From: Gammaproteobacteria bacterium
Lineage (GTDB): Bacteria; Pseudomonadota; Gammaproteobacteria; GCA-001735895
NCBI GenBank assembly: GCA_024229615.1
Contig: JAAESG010000564.1
Location: 1 to 41,292, forward strand
Reading direction: 5' to 3'
DNA: 41,292 nucleotides
In this document: in pieces, positions 33,746-41,292 of the stretch
How positions within the stretch are numbered: the stretch's first letter is position 1
Layout: each line of letters opens with the position of its first letter
Program-made: the position numbers and the translations under genes
The notes under the pieces: model-generated
Databases searched by the model: none
The model's input: only the letters and a program-made list of their open reading frames with translations
Told to the model about the DNA's origin: nothing

Positions 33746-34528
33746 TCATACGTCCCAACCACCATCGACCGCCAGTTCCTGCCCGGTGATATTGCGGGCA
33801 TCGTCGGAGGCCATGAACAACACCGCGTTAGCGATATCCTGTGGTGTCGTGACCCGCTTCAGGGCCATGTCCTGCACGTATTCGTCGTAGACCTGATCGA
33901 CACTCCAGCCACGAACCCTGGCCTTACCTTCGCACAGTTTGTGCATGCGCGGCGTTTCGACGATGCCCGGACAGACCGCGTTGACGTTGATGTTGTATCG
34001 GCCGAGTTCCAGGGCGACGGTGCGGGTAATGCCGCGCACCGCCCATTTGGATGCGCTATACGAAGTTCGCATCGGATAACCGCGCAGACCCGAAGTGCCA
34101 CCAATATTGACGATCTTGCCCTCTTTTTGGGCGATCATGGTCGGCGTGACGTGCTTGATCGGCAAGAAGGTACCGCGCTCGTTGGCGGTAATCACGTACA
34201 TGAAATCTTCCACCTCGATGTCCTGCACCGGTGTTTCGATGGGTCCCGTTACGCCAGCGACGTTCACCAGAATGTCGATACGACCATCGAACACTTCCAG
34301 CGCCCGGGTAACCATAGCGCGCACCTGGTCTTCCTCGATGACGTCACAGGCGACGACATGGGCCTGGCGTCCCAGCGCGCGAACTTCCGCCGCGACCTCG
34401 TCGAGCGCTGTCGTATCCCGCGCACACAGCACGATGTCGGCGCCTTCGCGGGCCAGGGTTGTGGTAATCGCCGCACCCATTCCCTTGGCGGCGCCGGTAA
34501 CAATGGCTTTTCTGTTTTCAAGTTTCAT
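33746..34528 (-). CDS. SDR-family oxidoreductase, copy 2
   Basis: A 260-residue short-chain dehydrogenase. It has TGAAKGMG at 11-18, NVAG near 89-92 and the active-site YSASK, with NIGGTSG before it. It is the same length as the protein at 16326-17108 and shares long identical runs, for example KRVTTPQDIANAV and INVNA, so the two are paralogues, probably acting on related hydroxy or keto intermediates in the two operons. The gene lies between the aminotransferase and aldehyde dehydrogenase genes, with about 87 bp to the former. Confidence 0.93.
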   Translation of the reverse strand: MKLENRKAIVTGAAKGMGAAITTTLAREGADIVLCARDTTALDEVAAEVRALGRQAHVVACDVIEEDQVRAMVTRALEVFDGRIDILVNVAGVTGPIETPVQDIEVEDFMYVITANERGTFLPIKHVTPTMIAQKEGKIVNIGGTSGLRGYPMRTSYSASKWAVRGITRTVALELGRYNINVNAVCPGIVETPRMHKLCEGKARVRGWSVDQVYDEYVQDMALKRVTTPQDIANAVLFMASDDARNITGQELAVDGGWDV

Positions 34529-34615
34529 TGATAATTGCCCTTACCTGTTTCGCAGGTTGAATCATTGTGAATTCAGTAATTTATCATTGCCACCGTCGCA
34601 CGGTGATCGTAAGCA

Positions 34616-35986
34616 TCATGATCCGGTGAAATGACGCTCAGCGTCATCCAGGGCTTTGGCAAAGCAATCGAACATTTCGTTGATCTGCTGCTCATCGATG
34701 ATCAGCGGCGGGCAAAACGCCAGTGTATCGTTAACCAGCGCACGTATTATCAGGCCGTATTCCATGGCCCGGTTCATCACCCAGGGGCCGACTTTCCGGG
34801 CCGGATCGAAGTTCGCCCTGGTTGACTTGTCCTCGACCAGTTCTACCGCCCCTATAAGTCCGAGGCCGCGAGTCTCGCCCACCAGCGGATGATCGGCAAA
34901 TTCGTGCAAGCGTTGCTGGAAATACGGCATTACCGATTTCACATGTTCGCCGATACGACGCTCTTCATATATTTTCTGGGTTTCAAGCGCCACAGCAGCA
35001 GGTACGGGATGACCCGAGTAAGTGAAGCCGGTGCCAAAAAGGCCGAATCTACGGCTGCCTTCAACCAGCACGTCGTGAATTTTCTCACTGATCATCACTG
35101 CACCTATGGGCTGATAGGCCGCCGAAAGTGCTTTGGCCATGGTGATGAGGTCGGGCTTCAGGCCGTAGGTCTCGGTCGCGAACATATTACCCGTACGATA
35201 AAAGCCGCTGATGACTTCGTCGACAATCAACAGAATATCGTAACGTTCGAGAAGCGGCTGGATTTTCTCGAAATAACCCGCCGGTGGCGGGATCACCCCG
35301 CCCGCACCCAGGAACGGTTCGGCGATGAAGGCAGCAACGCTATCGGGTCCTTCCTCGAGGATCAGATTTTCGAGATTTGCAGCCAACCGGGTAGAAAACT
35401 CCTGTTCACTCTCATCGGCTTCAGCGTAGTGATAGTAATGCGGGCAATCGGTGTGGATGATGTTCTTGATCGGCACATCGAACGCGTTATGGGCATACTG
35501 CAATCCGGTCAGACTGGCCGCTGCCAAGGTTATCCCGTGGTAGGCGCCGCGGCGGGCGATGATCTTCTTTTTCTGCGGGCGATCGAGAATATTATTGTAG
35601 TACCAGACCAGTTTAACCTGGGTATCATTGGCCTCGGAACCGGAGTTGGTGAAAAATACCTTGGACATCGGCACCGGCGCCCGCTCGATGAGGATTTCAG
35701 CCAGGTCGATCGCGGGCTCAACCGCCTTGTGCGCGAAGTTGTGATAAACCGGCAGCGATTCCAATTGCCGTATGGCGGCCTTGACCAGACGCTGCTCACT
35801 GAAACCCAGGGAAGCACACCAAAGTCCCGCCAAACCCTCGATATAGCGCTTTCCGTCGTCGTCGAAGACATATATTCCTTGTCCACGCTGGAAAATATGT
35901 GGGCCGGACTCCTGATGTTGGGCCAGGTCGGTGAAAGGATGCAGGTGATACTTCACATCCCGTGCATGAGGTGAATTGACCTTCAT
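34616..35986 (-). CDS. Class III aminotransferase (omega-amino acid/diamine type)
   Basis: A 456-residue PLP-dependent fold-type I aminotransferase. The cofactor lysine is Lys285 in ITMAKALSAAYQPIG, and the ring-nitrogen aspartate is Asp256 in LLIVDEVISGF; NSGSEANDTQVKL and RRGAYHGITLAAASLTG bind phosphate. Class III enzymes act on terminal amines such as beta-alanine, taurine, putrescine or 4-aminobutyrate. Its neighbour, the aldehyde dehydrogenase, would oxidise the semialdehyde produced. It is the first gene of the operon that reaches DUF1638, and its promoter region carries the second copy of the LysR-type control block. Confidence 0.93.
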   Translation of the reverse strand: MKVNSPHARDVKYHLHPFTDLAQHQESGPHIFQRGQGIYVFDDDGKRYIEGLAGLWCASLGFSEQRLVKAAIRQLESLPVYHNFAHKAVEPAIDLAEILIERAPVPMSKVFFTNSGSEANDTQVKLVWYYNNILDRPQKKKIIARRGAYHGITLAAASLTGLQYAHNAFDVPIKNIIHTDCPHYYHYAEADESEQEFSTRLAANLENLILEEGPDSVAAFIAEPFLGAGGVIPPPAGYFEKIQPLLERYDILLIVDEVISGFYRTGNMFATETYGLKPDLITMAKALSAAYQPIGAVMISEKIHDVLVEGSRRFGLFGTGFTYSGHPVPAAVALETQKIYEERRIGEHVKSVMPYFQQRLHEFADHPLVGETRGLGLIGAVELVEDKSTRANFDPARKVGPWVMNRAMEYGLIIRALVNDTLAFCPPLIIDEQQINEMFDCFAKALDDAERHFTGS

Positions 35987-36121
35987 TTATATAGGCCTCG
36001 CTGATTGACCTGTCGAAAGGCAAGCTGTGTTTCGGCGTTGATTGTCAAAGCCGACTTTACCAATGCCGTCATTAAATGCCGTTTATGAAATTGGTCCTGA
36101 AAACCCGCAAAAATTCATTCC

Positions 36122-36227
36122 TAGCTGGAATTCATCGCCGTATTGCACTACCAGACATTTTATATCCTCGATATTGATAAGCTAAATTTCAATTTATCTG
36201 TCTAGCTGTTAGTTTTTATCTATACAA
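36122..36227 (-). promoter_or_regulatory. Aminotransferase operon control region, LysR-box copy 2
   Basis: The perfect dyad ATTGA-N11-TCAAT lies at 36173-36193, inside 25 bases identical to those at 20847-20871. The -10-like ATAAAATG on the minus strand (36156-36163) is 17 bp away, exactly as in copy 1. The distal AGTTTTTA.CTATACAA (36211-36227) is also at the same distance. No regulator gene lies on the plus-strand side here. Confidence 0.82.
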
Positions 36228-36305
36228 AGAAGACCCGGACTTAATGCTCCTTGACGGGCCGAAGCCACCACGGACTCAGCGGAGTGCCAACTCAGCAAAG
36301 ACTCC

Positions 36306-36399
36306 CTTCGGCACTTCCGGGGAAATATCAATGCTCCGGTTTGACATCATTCTTCATTAAACGGAATCGCCAGGCATTCTTTCCCCGGAGTATCGGAGA
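36306..36399. repeat. Imperfect inverted repeat downstream of mocA
   Basis: TCCGGGGAAA at 36316-36325 pairs perfectly with TTTCCCCGGA at 36380-36389. Imperfect pairing extends about 8 bp outward on each side. The loop is about 54 bp. It lies between the mocA stop and the aminotransferase promoter and could contribute to termination or be a small element remnant; nothing else is seen in this gap of 479 bp except the LysR block. Confidence 0.5.
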
Positions 36400-36465
36400 G
36401 CAAGACGCTGGTTGAGTGTTGCATCGGCTATCCCGAAAATTGAAAGTTTACCGGTGACACTGACC

Positions 36466-37122
36466 TCATCTTGATTCCTTCAGTCCATGCAGATACGACA
36501 GCGAATCTGTCGTATCGAAATCGGTGAACACGGCGTCATCGATAACCGGCACATCACGAACATTAGCGATATTTTCGATTATCAATCCCCTACCCCCGGT
36601 GTCTCCTGTGAGCGCTTTCAATGCCGGAAAATAGCGCGCCGACCACAACACCGGATTGCCCCGCCGGCCATCCTTGTAAGGCACAACAATATCCCGCTCC
36701 GTCGCCGGATCGAACTCGGTGATCAGCTGATTAATCTGTGCGTTACCGACCAGGGGCATATCGCCCAGCAAAATCAATGCACCATCCATTTCCCTGGCTA
36801 CCGCTTGAATGCCAATGCGCAATGAGCTGGCCATGCCTGAAACATAATCGGGATTGAAGACGATTTCAGCCCGATAATTCTCCAGTGATTTTTGCACCAA
36901 CTCGGCTTCGTGTCCTGTCACCACGATCACCTGACACGCGTCTGATTCCACGGCAGATCTGACCACATGGTTGATCATGGGCGCATCGCCGAGCTCGGCT
37001 AGTAACTTGTTCTGTCCTCCAGCGCGGCGGGACTGGCCAGCCGCCAGGACTATCGCCGCGATTTTAGGCCTTGTCAGTGTTGCCTGGCTATTTTTCGATG
37101 CTTTCCAATACCTGCTATGCAT
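36466..37122 (-). CDS. mocA: Molybdenum cofactor cytidylyltransferase (MocA-like)
   Basis: A 218-residue MobA-like NTP transferase. The nucleotide-binding signature is AAIVLAAGQSRRAGGQNKLL (about residues 22-41); LILLGDMPLV carries the metal-binding aspartate, and RGNPVLWSARYF and DTGGRGLI are the later family blocks. MocA attaches CMP to molybdopterin to give the dinucleotide cofactor used by bacterial xanthine-dehydrogenase-family hydroxylases. It follows the second hydroxylase gene set on the same strand after a structured 322-bp gap. The gene supports a cytosine-dinucleotide form of the cofactor in these enzymes. Confidence 0.9.
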   Translation of the reverse strand: MHSRYWKASKNSQATLTRPKIAAIVLAAGQSRRAGGQNKLLAELGDAPMINHVVRSAVESDACQVIVVTGHEAELVQKSLENYRAEIVFNPDYVSGMASSLRIGIQAVAREMDGALILLGDMPLVGNAQINQLITEFDPATERDIVVPYKDGRRGNPVLWSARYFPALKALTGDTGGRGLIIENIANVRDVPVIDDAVFTDFDTTDSLSYLHGLKESR

Positions 37123-37162
37123 AAGGGAAAATCCTGGTCACCGCTGCAGGAATATATCCACG

Positions 37163-37301
37163 GAATCTCTGCAAAATGCAGAGATTCTGCGGCACTAAGG
37201 ATGTGCCGCCACTTTTCGATCACACAAGTGATTGAAAAATGAAGAAAAACCTAAAATCGCATTTTTCGTGCTCTGCTAAGTCAGGATGACTTATGCAGAG
37301 C
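37163..37301. repeat. Three consecutive hairpins in the 322-bp gap upstream of mocA
   Basis: Hairpin 1: an 11-bp perfect stem, 37163-37173 with 37177-37187, loop AAA. Hairpin 2: GCGGCAC (37189-37195) with GTGCCGC (37203-37209). Hairpin 3: GCTCTGC and TAAGTCA (37270-37283) with TGACTTA and GCAGAGC (37287-37301), with one bulged T. Hairpins 1 and 3 share the CTCTGC/GCAGAG core. No T-run follows on the minus strand. No gene is seen in 37123-37444. Confidence 0.7.
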
Positions 37302-37444
37302 TTCCCTAATAGATATATTCCATAGCGCATTATCCGATCTATGCCGATAACGCCACAAACCATGAAGATACGAGAACATTACCCGATAAAAATCCCACAG
37401 GCCAGCATGGATTCCGTCAGCAGTGCCGGGGATAAATATGCAGG

Positions 37445-39703
37445 TTAAAGAACCGGAGACAAAACGTCGATAATTCTTTGCGGCGTTATCGGCAATTCGG
37501 TGAGGTTTGTATCCAGCGCGTGATTGATGGCGTTGACGATAGCCGGTGCCGGCGGGATGGTGGCAATTTCTCCAACGGCCTTGGCGCCGTAGGGTCCGGT
37601 AGGTTCGTTGTTTTCGACCAGCAGCACCTCCACCGGCGGCATTTCTGGCGCATTGGCCAGATGATAGCGGCTAAACCGATCCCCTTTCACACGCCCGTTA
37701 TCGGCGTCGATATCAATATCCTCGAACAATGCATATCCCATTCCCATCTGTATCCCGCCATGGATTTGCCCTTCGACCAGTTGGGGATTAATGGCGCGAC
37801 CCAGGTCGTGAACCGCAAGATAGTCCACCACCTGTACCGCACCGGTCAGCGTATCCACCTCGACCTCGGCAAAATGGGCAGCATAGGAGCCCGGATTTGC
37901 GCTTGCCCGATAGGTTTCGGTGGCGCTTACCGACCTGTCTCGACCCGCTTCACGTGCCGCCAGTTCAGCCAGCGAGATGGCGCCTTCGTGCACGCCGCCG
38001 CGGTGCACGTAACCGTCCCCGAGGAACAAATCCGCGACCGCGGAATTCAACTCCAGTGATGCGGCGGCAAGTATCTGCTGTTTCAGCCTTTCCGCGGTCT
38101 GCCGCACTGCTTCTCCGGCGATGTACGTCATGCGACTGGCCCGGGTCCCGAGATCATATTCGCAGATCTCGGTATCGACCTCGCAAAAAACAATTCGCGC
38201 CGGTGAAATATCGAGCACTTCGGCAATGATCTGAGCCAACACGGTATTTGAACCGCAACCGAGATCATGCAGGGCGCAGGTCAGGTCGAGCCCGCCATCT
38301 TCACGCAGCCGCAGGGTCGCCGTGGTGGCTTCGTGAAAGCCTGGAAAGCACCCGTTGATATGGGTGGCGCAAGCCATACCCACGCCCCGCTTGCGGCGCC
38401 CGCCTGTCGAACCCGCCGACCATCGATTGCCCCAGTCGAAATGGACCGAACCCTGTTCGACGCAATCACGGATACGGGCATTACCCAGACCAAGACCCGT
38501 GACCGGGTCGGCATCGTTGGGACGGATCAGGTTTTTAAGTCGAAACTTCACCGGATCCATCCCCAGTCGTCGGGCGACATGATCCAGGTTGATCTCGGAA
38601 ATGGCATGGATCTGGGGGGAGCCGTATCCCCGGTATGCGCCGGACGGGAGTGTGTTGGTATAAAATGATCGCCCCCGATAATGCTGACTATCAATATTGT
38701 AAATCCGGCAAAGCCGCTGTGACATAGACGTCGGCAGAAATATTCCACCCGTGCAATAGGCGCCAACATCGATCAGAACATCCGTATCGCGGGCCAGAAT
38801 GCGCCCATCACGATTGACGGCGGTTTGAATGTAACCAATCGCTTTGGAGCGGGTGCGGGTCGCGGTGAAGGTTTCGCCCCGATTGAAGGCTATGGAAACC
38901 GGTCGCTGCAGCGTTTTGGCAAACCATGCGCACAACGGGTCAAGAACCGGTTCGGCCTTGCCGCCGAAGGAGCCGCCAATCGGAGTCTTGACCACGCGGA
39001 GTTGCGAGGCGGGCACACCGGTTGCCCTGGCAACAACAAACTGCACTGCAAAAATGCTCTGGCAGGGAGTGAGGATCAGGATACGCCCATCCGTTTCAGG
39101 CATCGCGATACAGACGTGATTTTCCATCGCACAGTGATGGGTTTTTGGAGTGGTCACCGTATCTTCGACAATCAGATCGGCACGGTTGAAAGCGGCTTCG
39201 GTGTTTCCATAATCGAAGATCGTCTCGTCGACCGGTTTTTCAAACATCGATGCTCGATCCGAAGCCGCCATTTCCTCGCAGAAATCCCTGGCGGCAAGCG
39301 CATCGAAGACAGCGGGCAGGCAGTCATACTCGACCTCGATCAAACCTGCGGCCCGGTCTGCGATTTCCTGCGTTTCGGCAACAACCGCCGCTACCCGGTC
39401 ACCGACATGACGCAGCACACGGGGAAACATCGTTTCGTCTTCCGGCGCCTCCTGATCCTCGAACCAGATGGTGCTGTTGTAGCTGTTGCCGGGGGTATTA
39501 CCATGATGAAAAACCCCGATAACACCCGGCACGGCACCGGCAGCGTCGACATCGATACGCCTGATTTTCGCATGGGCGGCACTGGAAAAAACCAGTTTGG
39601 TGTGAAGCAGGCCCTCGACTTTCAGGTCCGCGGTAAAGCAAAGCCGGCCGCTGACCTTGTCATAGCCATCGAGTATCGGCAGGGACGAGGATATGTGTTT
39701 CAT
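37445..39703 (-). CDS. Molybdenum hydroxylase large (Mo-cofactor) subunit, set 2
   Basis: A 752-residue xanthine-dehydrogenase-family catalytic subunit. Cofactor blocks are GGSFGGKA at 243-250, GAYRGYG at 355-361 and the C-terminal KAVGEI, with predicted catalytic Glu712. The CO-dehydrogenase loop AYRCSFR is absent. ATG 39703 overlaps the stop of the FAD-subunit gene (ATGA). The sequence differs clearly from the set 1 subunit at 12605-14929, so the two enzymes are not recent duplicates and may act on successive or different substrates. The gene order S-M-L differs from M-S-L in set 1. Confidence 0.92.
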   Translation of the reverse strand: MKHISSSLPILDGYDKVSGRLCFTADLKVEGLLHTKLVFSSAAHAKIRRIDVDAAGAVPGVIGVFHHGNTPGNSYNSTIWFEDQEAPEDETMFPRVLRHVGDRVAAVVAETQEIADRAAGLIEVEYDCLPAVFDALAARDFCEEMAASDRASMFEKPVDETIFDYGNTEAAFNRADLIVEDTVTTPKTHHCAMENHVCIAMPETDGRILILTPCQSIFAVQFVVARATGVPASQLRVVKTPIGGSFGGKAEPVLDPLCAWFAKTLQRPVSIAFNRGETFTATRTRSKAIGYIQTAVNRDGRILARDTDVLIDVGAYCTGGIFLPTSMSQRLCRIYNIDSQHYRGRSFYTNTLPSGAYRGYGSPQIHAISEINLDHVARRLGMDPVKFRLKNLIRPNDADPVTGLGLGNARIRDCVEQGSVHFDWGNRWSAGSTGGRRKRGVGMACATHINGCFPGFHEATTATLRLREDGGLDLTCALHDLGCGSNTVLAQIIAEVLDISPARIVFCEVDTEICEYDLGTRASRMTYIAGEAVRQTAERLKQQILAAASLELNSAVADLFLGDGYVHRGGVHEGAISLAELAAREAGRDRSVSATETYRASANPGSYAAHFAEVEVDTLTGAVQVVDYLAVHDLGRAINPQLVEGQIHGGIQMGMGYALFEDIDIDADNGRVKGDRFSRYHLANAPEMPPVEVLLVENNEPTGPYGAKAVGEIATIPPAPAIVNAINHALDTNLTELPITPQRIIDVLSPVL

Positions 39704-40602
39704 GCCGGCGCTTTCGCCCACCCTGCCCAGCTGAATTCCCTGGCAAAAAGGCGTTGCAGTAGATCGAGCCCGAGTCCCATGACCGCATGCCGCTTGTAAG
39801 CTTGCGAGATCCGGCCGGGAATTGCCGCATCCACCGCGGCGGTCAGCGCCTGCAGGAAATCATCGGCAAGCGTATTGTCGACAGTTCGCCCGCGAAGTTG
39901 TCGTTCGACCGACCGCAAACGCAGTGGCACGGGCCCTAAGGCCCCGGCAACAATCCGGACATCATTGATGCGGTTGGCACTGGAATCATAATCGGCAAGC
40001 AGCGCCAGGTTCAGCCGTGCGATTGCCAGTTCCCGGCGACGACCAATTTTGCCAAATGCGCTGATCCGGTTGGCGCCAAACTGCAGCGGGATTGTTATAG
40101 CTGCGATTATATCGCCGTTGCCGAGACTGGTTTTACCTAAGCCAGTTACGACTTCATCGAATGCCTGGATGGTCGTGGTTTTGTCACGACGCAGCACCTC
40201 GATCCGGCAATCAAGACACTTCAGAACGGGCAGCAGATCCCCACCCGGCACGGCGCTGGCAATATTGCCGCCAATGGTGGCGCGGTTTCTGATTTGTAAT
40301 GAACCCACCTGCCCGGCAGCCTGCGTCAGAACAGGAAGCTTTGCCGCAAGCACGTGATGTTCCGCCAGGGTCGAGAGCGGAGTTGCCGCACCAATGTGTA
40401 TGGCATCGATATCTGCATCGATGAAGTTCAGCGCCTGCATCCGGGAAATGTCGATGACCAGGTCCGGCCGCGGCCCCTGTTCGAGCGCGATGACCATATC
40501 GGTTCCCCCTGCAATATACGAAATATTGCCACTGAAACCGCCAACCAGGGCAACGACCTCCGCTACGCTATCCGGCCTGGCCAGCTGAACCAGATCCCTC
40601 AC
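39700..40602 (-). CDS. Molybdenum hydroxylase medium FAD-binding subunit, set 2
   Basis: A 300-residue FAD-binding subunit. The FAD loops are YIAGGTDMVIALEQG and RNRATIGGNIASAVPGGDLLP, both close to the family consensus, followed by the CoxM-type C-terminal domain (ALGPVPLRLRSVERQL). It takes electrons from the 2Fe-2S subunit. The start overlaps the 2Fe-2S gene stop by 4 nt (ATGA), and its own stop overlaps the large-subunit start, so the three subunits are translationally coupled. Confidence 0.93.
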   Translation of the reverse strand: MRDLVQLARPDSVAEVVALVGGFSGNISYIAGGTDMVIALEQGPRPDLVIDISRMQALNFIDADIDAIHIGAATPLSTLAEHHVLAAKLPVLTQAAGQVGSLQIRNRATIGGNIASAVPGGDLLPVLKCLDCRIEVLRRDKTTTIQAFDEVVTGLGKTSLGNGDIIAAITIPLQFGANRISAFGKIGRRRELAIARLNLALLADYDSSANRINDVRIVAGALGPVPLRLRSVERQLRGRTVDNTLADDFLQALTAAVDAAIPGRISQAYKRHAVMGLGLDLLQRLFAREFSWAGWAKAPA

Positions 40603-41141
40603 TCCGGCACGGCCCGGGCACCCGCTGAAGCAACGGATTTCACCGCCTTGACGATATTCAGGAAGCCGGTGCAGCGACAGATATTTCCCGCCAGTGTACG
40701 ACGAATTTCAGCGTCGCTCGGGGTTGGATTTCGACGCAATAGTCCTTCACTCGCGATAACCATACCCGGTATGCAGTAACCACACTGGACCGCACCATGA
40801 TCGATAAAGGCCTGCTGCAGCGCGGAGAGTGTACCATCCGCATTTTCCAACCCCTCTATCGTGGTAATTCGCATTCCCTCGACCTGAAACGCCAATACCA
40901 GACAGGAATTGACCGCCTGATCGTCGATCAAAACGGTACATGCTCCACATTCCCCTTCTCCACAGCCTGTCTTCAGGCCGGTCAATCCAAGCCTGTTGCG
41001 CAGAAACTTCGCCAGGGTTTCTGTCGCCGGGACGGTATGTTGGTACTCCACCCCGTTAACCTGGAAGGTTATCGCTGACGGCCCCCCTGAAAGCGGCATC
41101 TCTAGCCGCCTGGGGATTATATGGGCGTTATGTTGTTCCAT
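40599..41141 (-). CDS. Molybdenum hydroxylase small 2Fe-2S subunit, set 2
   Basis: A 180-residue iron-sulfur subunit with GCGEGECGACTVLID near residues 60-74 and NSCLVLAF for the first cluster, then VQCGYCIPGM and GNICRCTGF for the second. Compared with set 1 it has an N-terminal extension of about 20 residues (MEQHNAHIIPRR...). ATG 41141 is given; a GTG at 41150, with GAGGAT upstream, is a credible alternative start. It is the first gene of the set 2 hydroxylase and is preceded by a gap with a dyad-symmetric operator candidate. Confidence 0.92.
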   Translation of the reverse strand: MEQHNAHIIPRRLEMPLSGGPSAITFQVNGVEYQHTVPATETLAKFLRNRLGLTGLKTGCGEGECGACTVLIDDQAVNSCLVLAFQVEGMRITTIEGLENADGTLSALQQAFIDHGAVQCGYCIPGMVIASEGLLRRNPTPSDAEIRRTLAGNICRCTGFLNIVKAVKSVASAGARAVPE

Positions 41142-41205
41142 TTTGCTCACGCAACAGATCCTCGATTTGTAAAAAATTACAAAAACATTAACAGAAGAAA
41201 AACCT

Positions 41206-41236
41206 TTCATATAACTAGTTTTTCTAGCATTATGAA
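41206..41236. promoter_or_regulatory. Dyad-symmetric operator candidate upstream of hydroxylase set 2
   Basis: TTCATA (41206-41211) mirrors TATGAA (41231-41236), and CTAG (41215) mirrors CTAG (41224), all around one centre at 41221; 10 of 13 base pairs are symmetric. A second palindrome, TTGTAA-AAAA-TTACAA, is at 41167-41182. Both lie in the AT-rich upstream region of the 2Fe-2S subunit gene. The binding regulator is unknown; the LysR dyad of the other operons is not present. Confidence 0.5.
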
Positions 41237-41292
41237 AAGAATTTCTTTCCATATAGGGTCGTTCATGACCGATATGCCATCCCTGAAAGGAC

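Noticed and set aside
36228-36465. A second LysR gene next to control block copy 2
   Set aside because: Unlike at copy 1, no open frame or LysR-like remnant follows on the plus strand; only an inverted repeat is found.

Overview
The window looks like an accessory catabolic island of an aerobic bacterium of the Pseudomonadota, most likely a gammaproteobacterium. Supporting signs are the aerobic-type cobaltochelatase pair CobS/CobT, xanthine-dehydrogenase-family molybdenum hydroxylases with XdhC and MocA helpers, a choline sulfatase and a REP-associated tyrosine transposase. Taxonomy is inferred from gene content only. No rRNA, tRNA or CRISPR array was seen.

Layout. (1) 144-3665: a class II glutamine amidotransferase, an HxlR-type regulator and, divergently, an acyl-CoA-dehydrogenase-fold oxygenase candidate with a flavin reductase. 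Three copies of one GTACA...TGTAC operator sit in the intergenic gaps. (2) 20760 down to 3733, all on the minus strand: hyuA, hyuB, an SDR dehydrogenase, a three-subunit molybdenum hydroxylase (FAD, 2Fe-2S, Mo subunits), a 260-bp MITE-like element, a dimethylglycine/sarcosine-dehydrogenase-like flavoprotein, an MttB-family corrinoid methyltransferase, its corrinoid protein, cobS, cobT and xdhC. A LysR regulator is divergent from hyuA. (3) 21947-28464: a patchwork with three decayed gene fragments, a phosphoethanolamine-methyltransferase-like gene, a RAYT transposase between inverted arrays of an ACACACAC repeat, and a choline sulfatase with a radical-SAM maturase. (4) 41141 down to 28465, minus strand: a second molybdenum hydroxylase, mocA, then a class III aminotransferase, a second SDR, an aldehyde dehydrogenase, a SAM methyltransferase, a methyltetrahydrofolate:corrinoid methyltransferase, a RamA-like corrinoid activator and a DUF1638 protein.

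How the genes fit together (inference). Regions 2 and 4 look like two halves of one system for breaking down a methylated, probably cyclic or quaternary, nitrogen compound. A Mo-hydroxylase would oxidise the carbon next to nitrogen to a lactam, HyuAB would open it using ATP, and SDR, aldehyde dehydrogenase and aminotransferase would process the chain. N-methyl groups would leave either oxidatively (dimethylglycine-dehydrogenase-like enzyme) or by corrinoid transfer (MttB-like enzyme, corrinoid protein, then the tetrahydrofolate methyltransferase, with RamA-like reactivation). The corrinoid system is split: substrate methyltransferase and corrinoid protein near 8-10 kb, tetrahydrofolate methyltransferase and activator near 29-31.5 kb.

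The strongest original observation is that a block of about 105 bp, with a perfect LysR-type dyad (ATTGA-N11-TCAAT) and a conserved -10-like element, occurs both in front of hyuA (20797-20901) and in front of the aminotransferase operon (36122-36227). This ties the two halves into one regulon. The substrate is not known from sequence.
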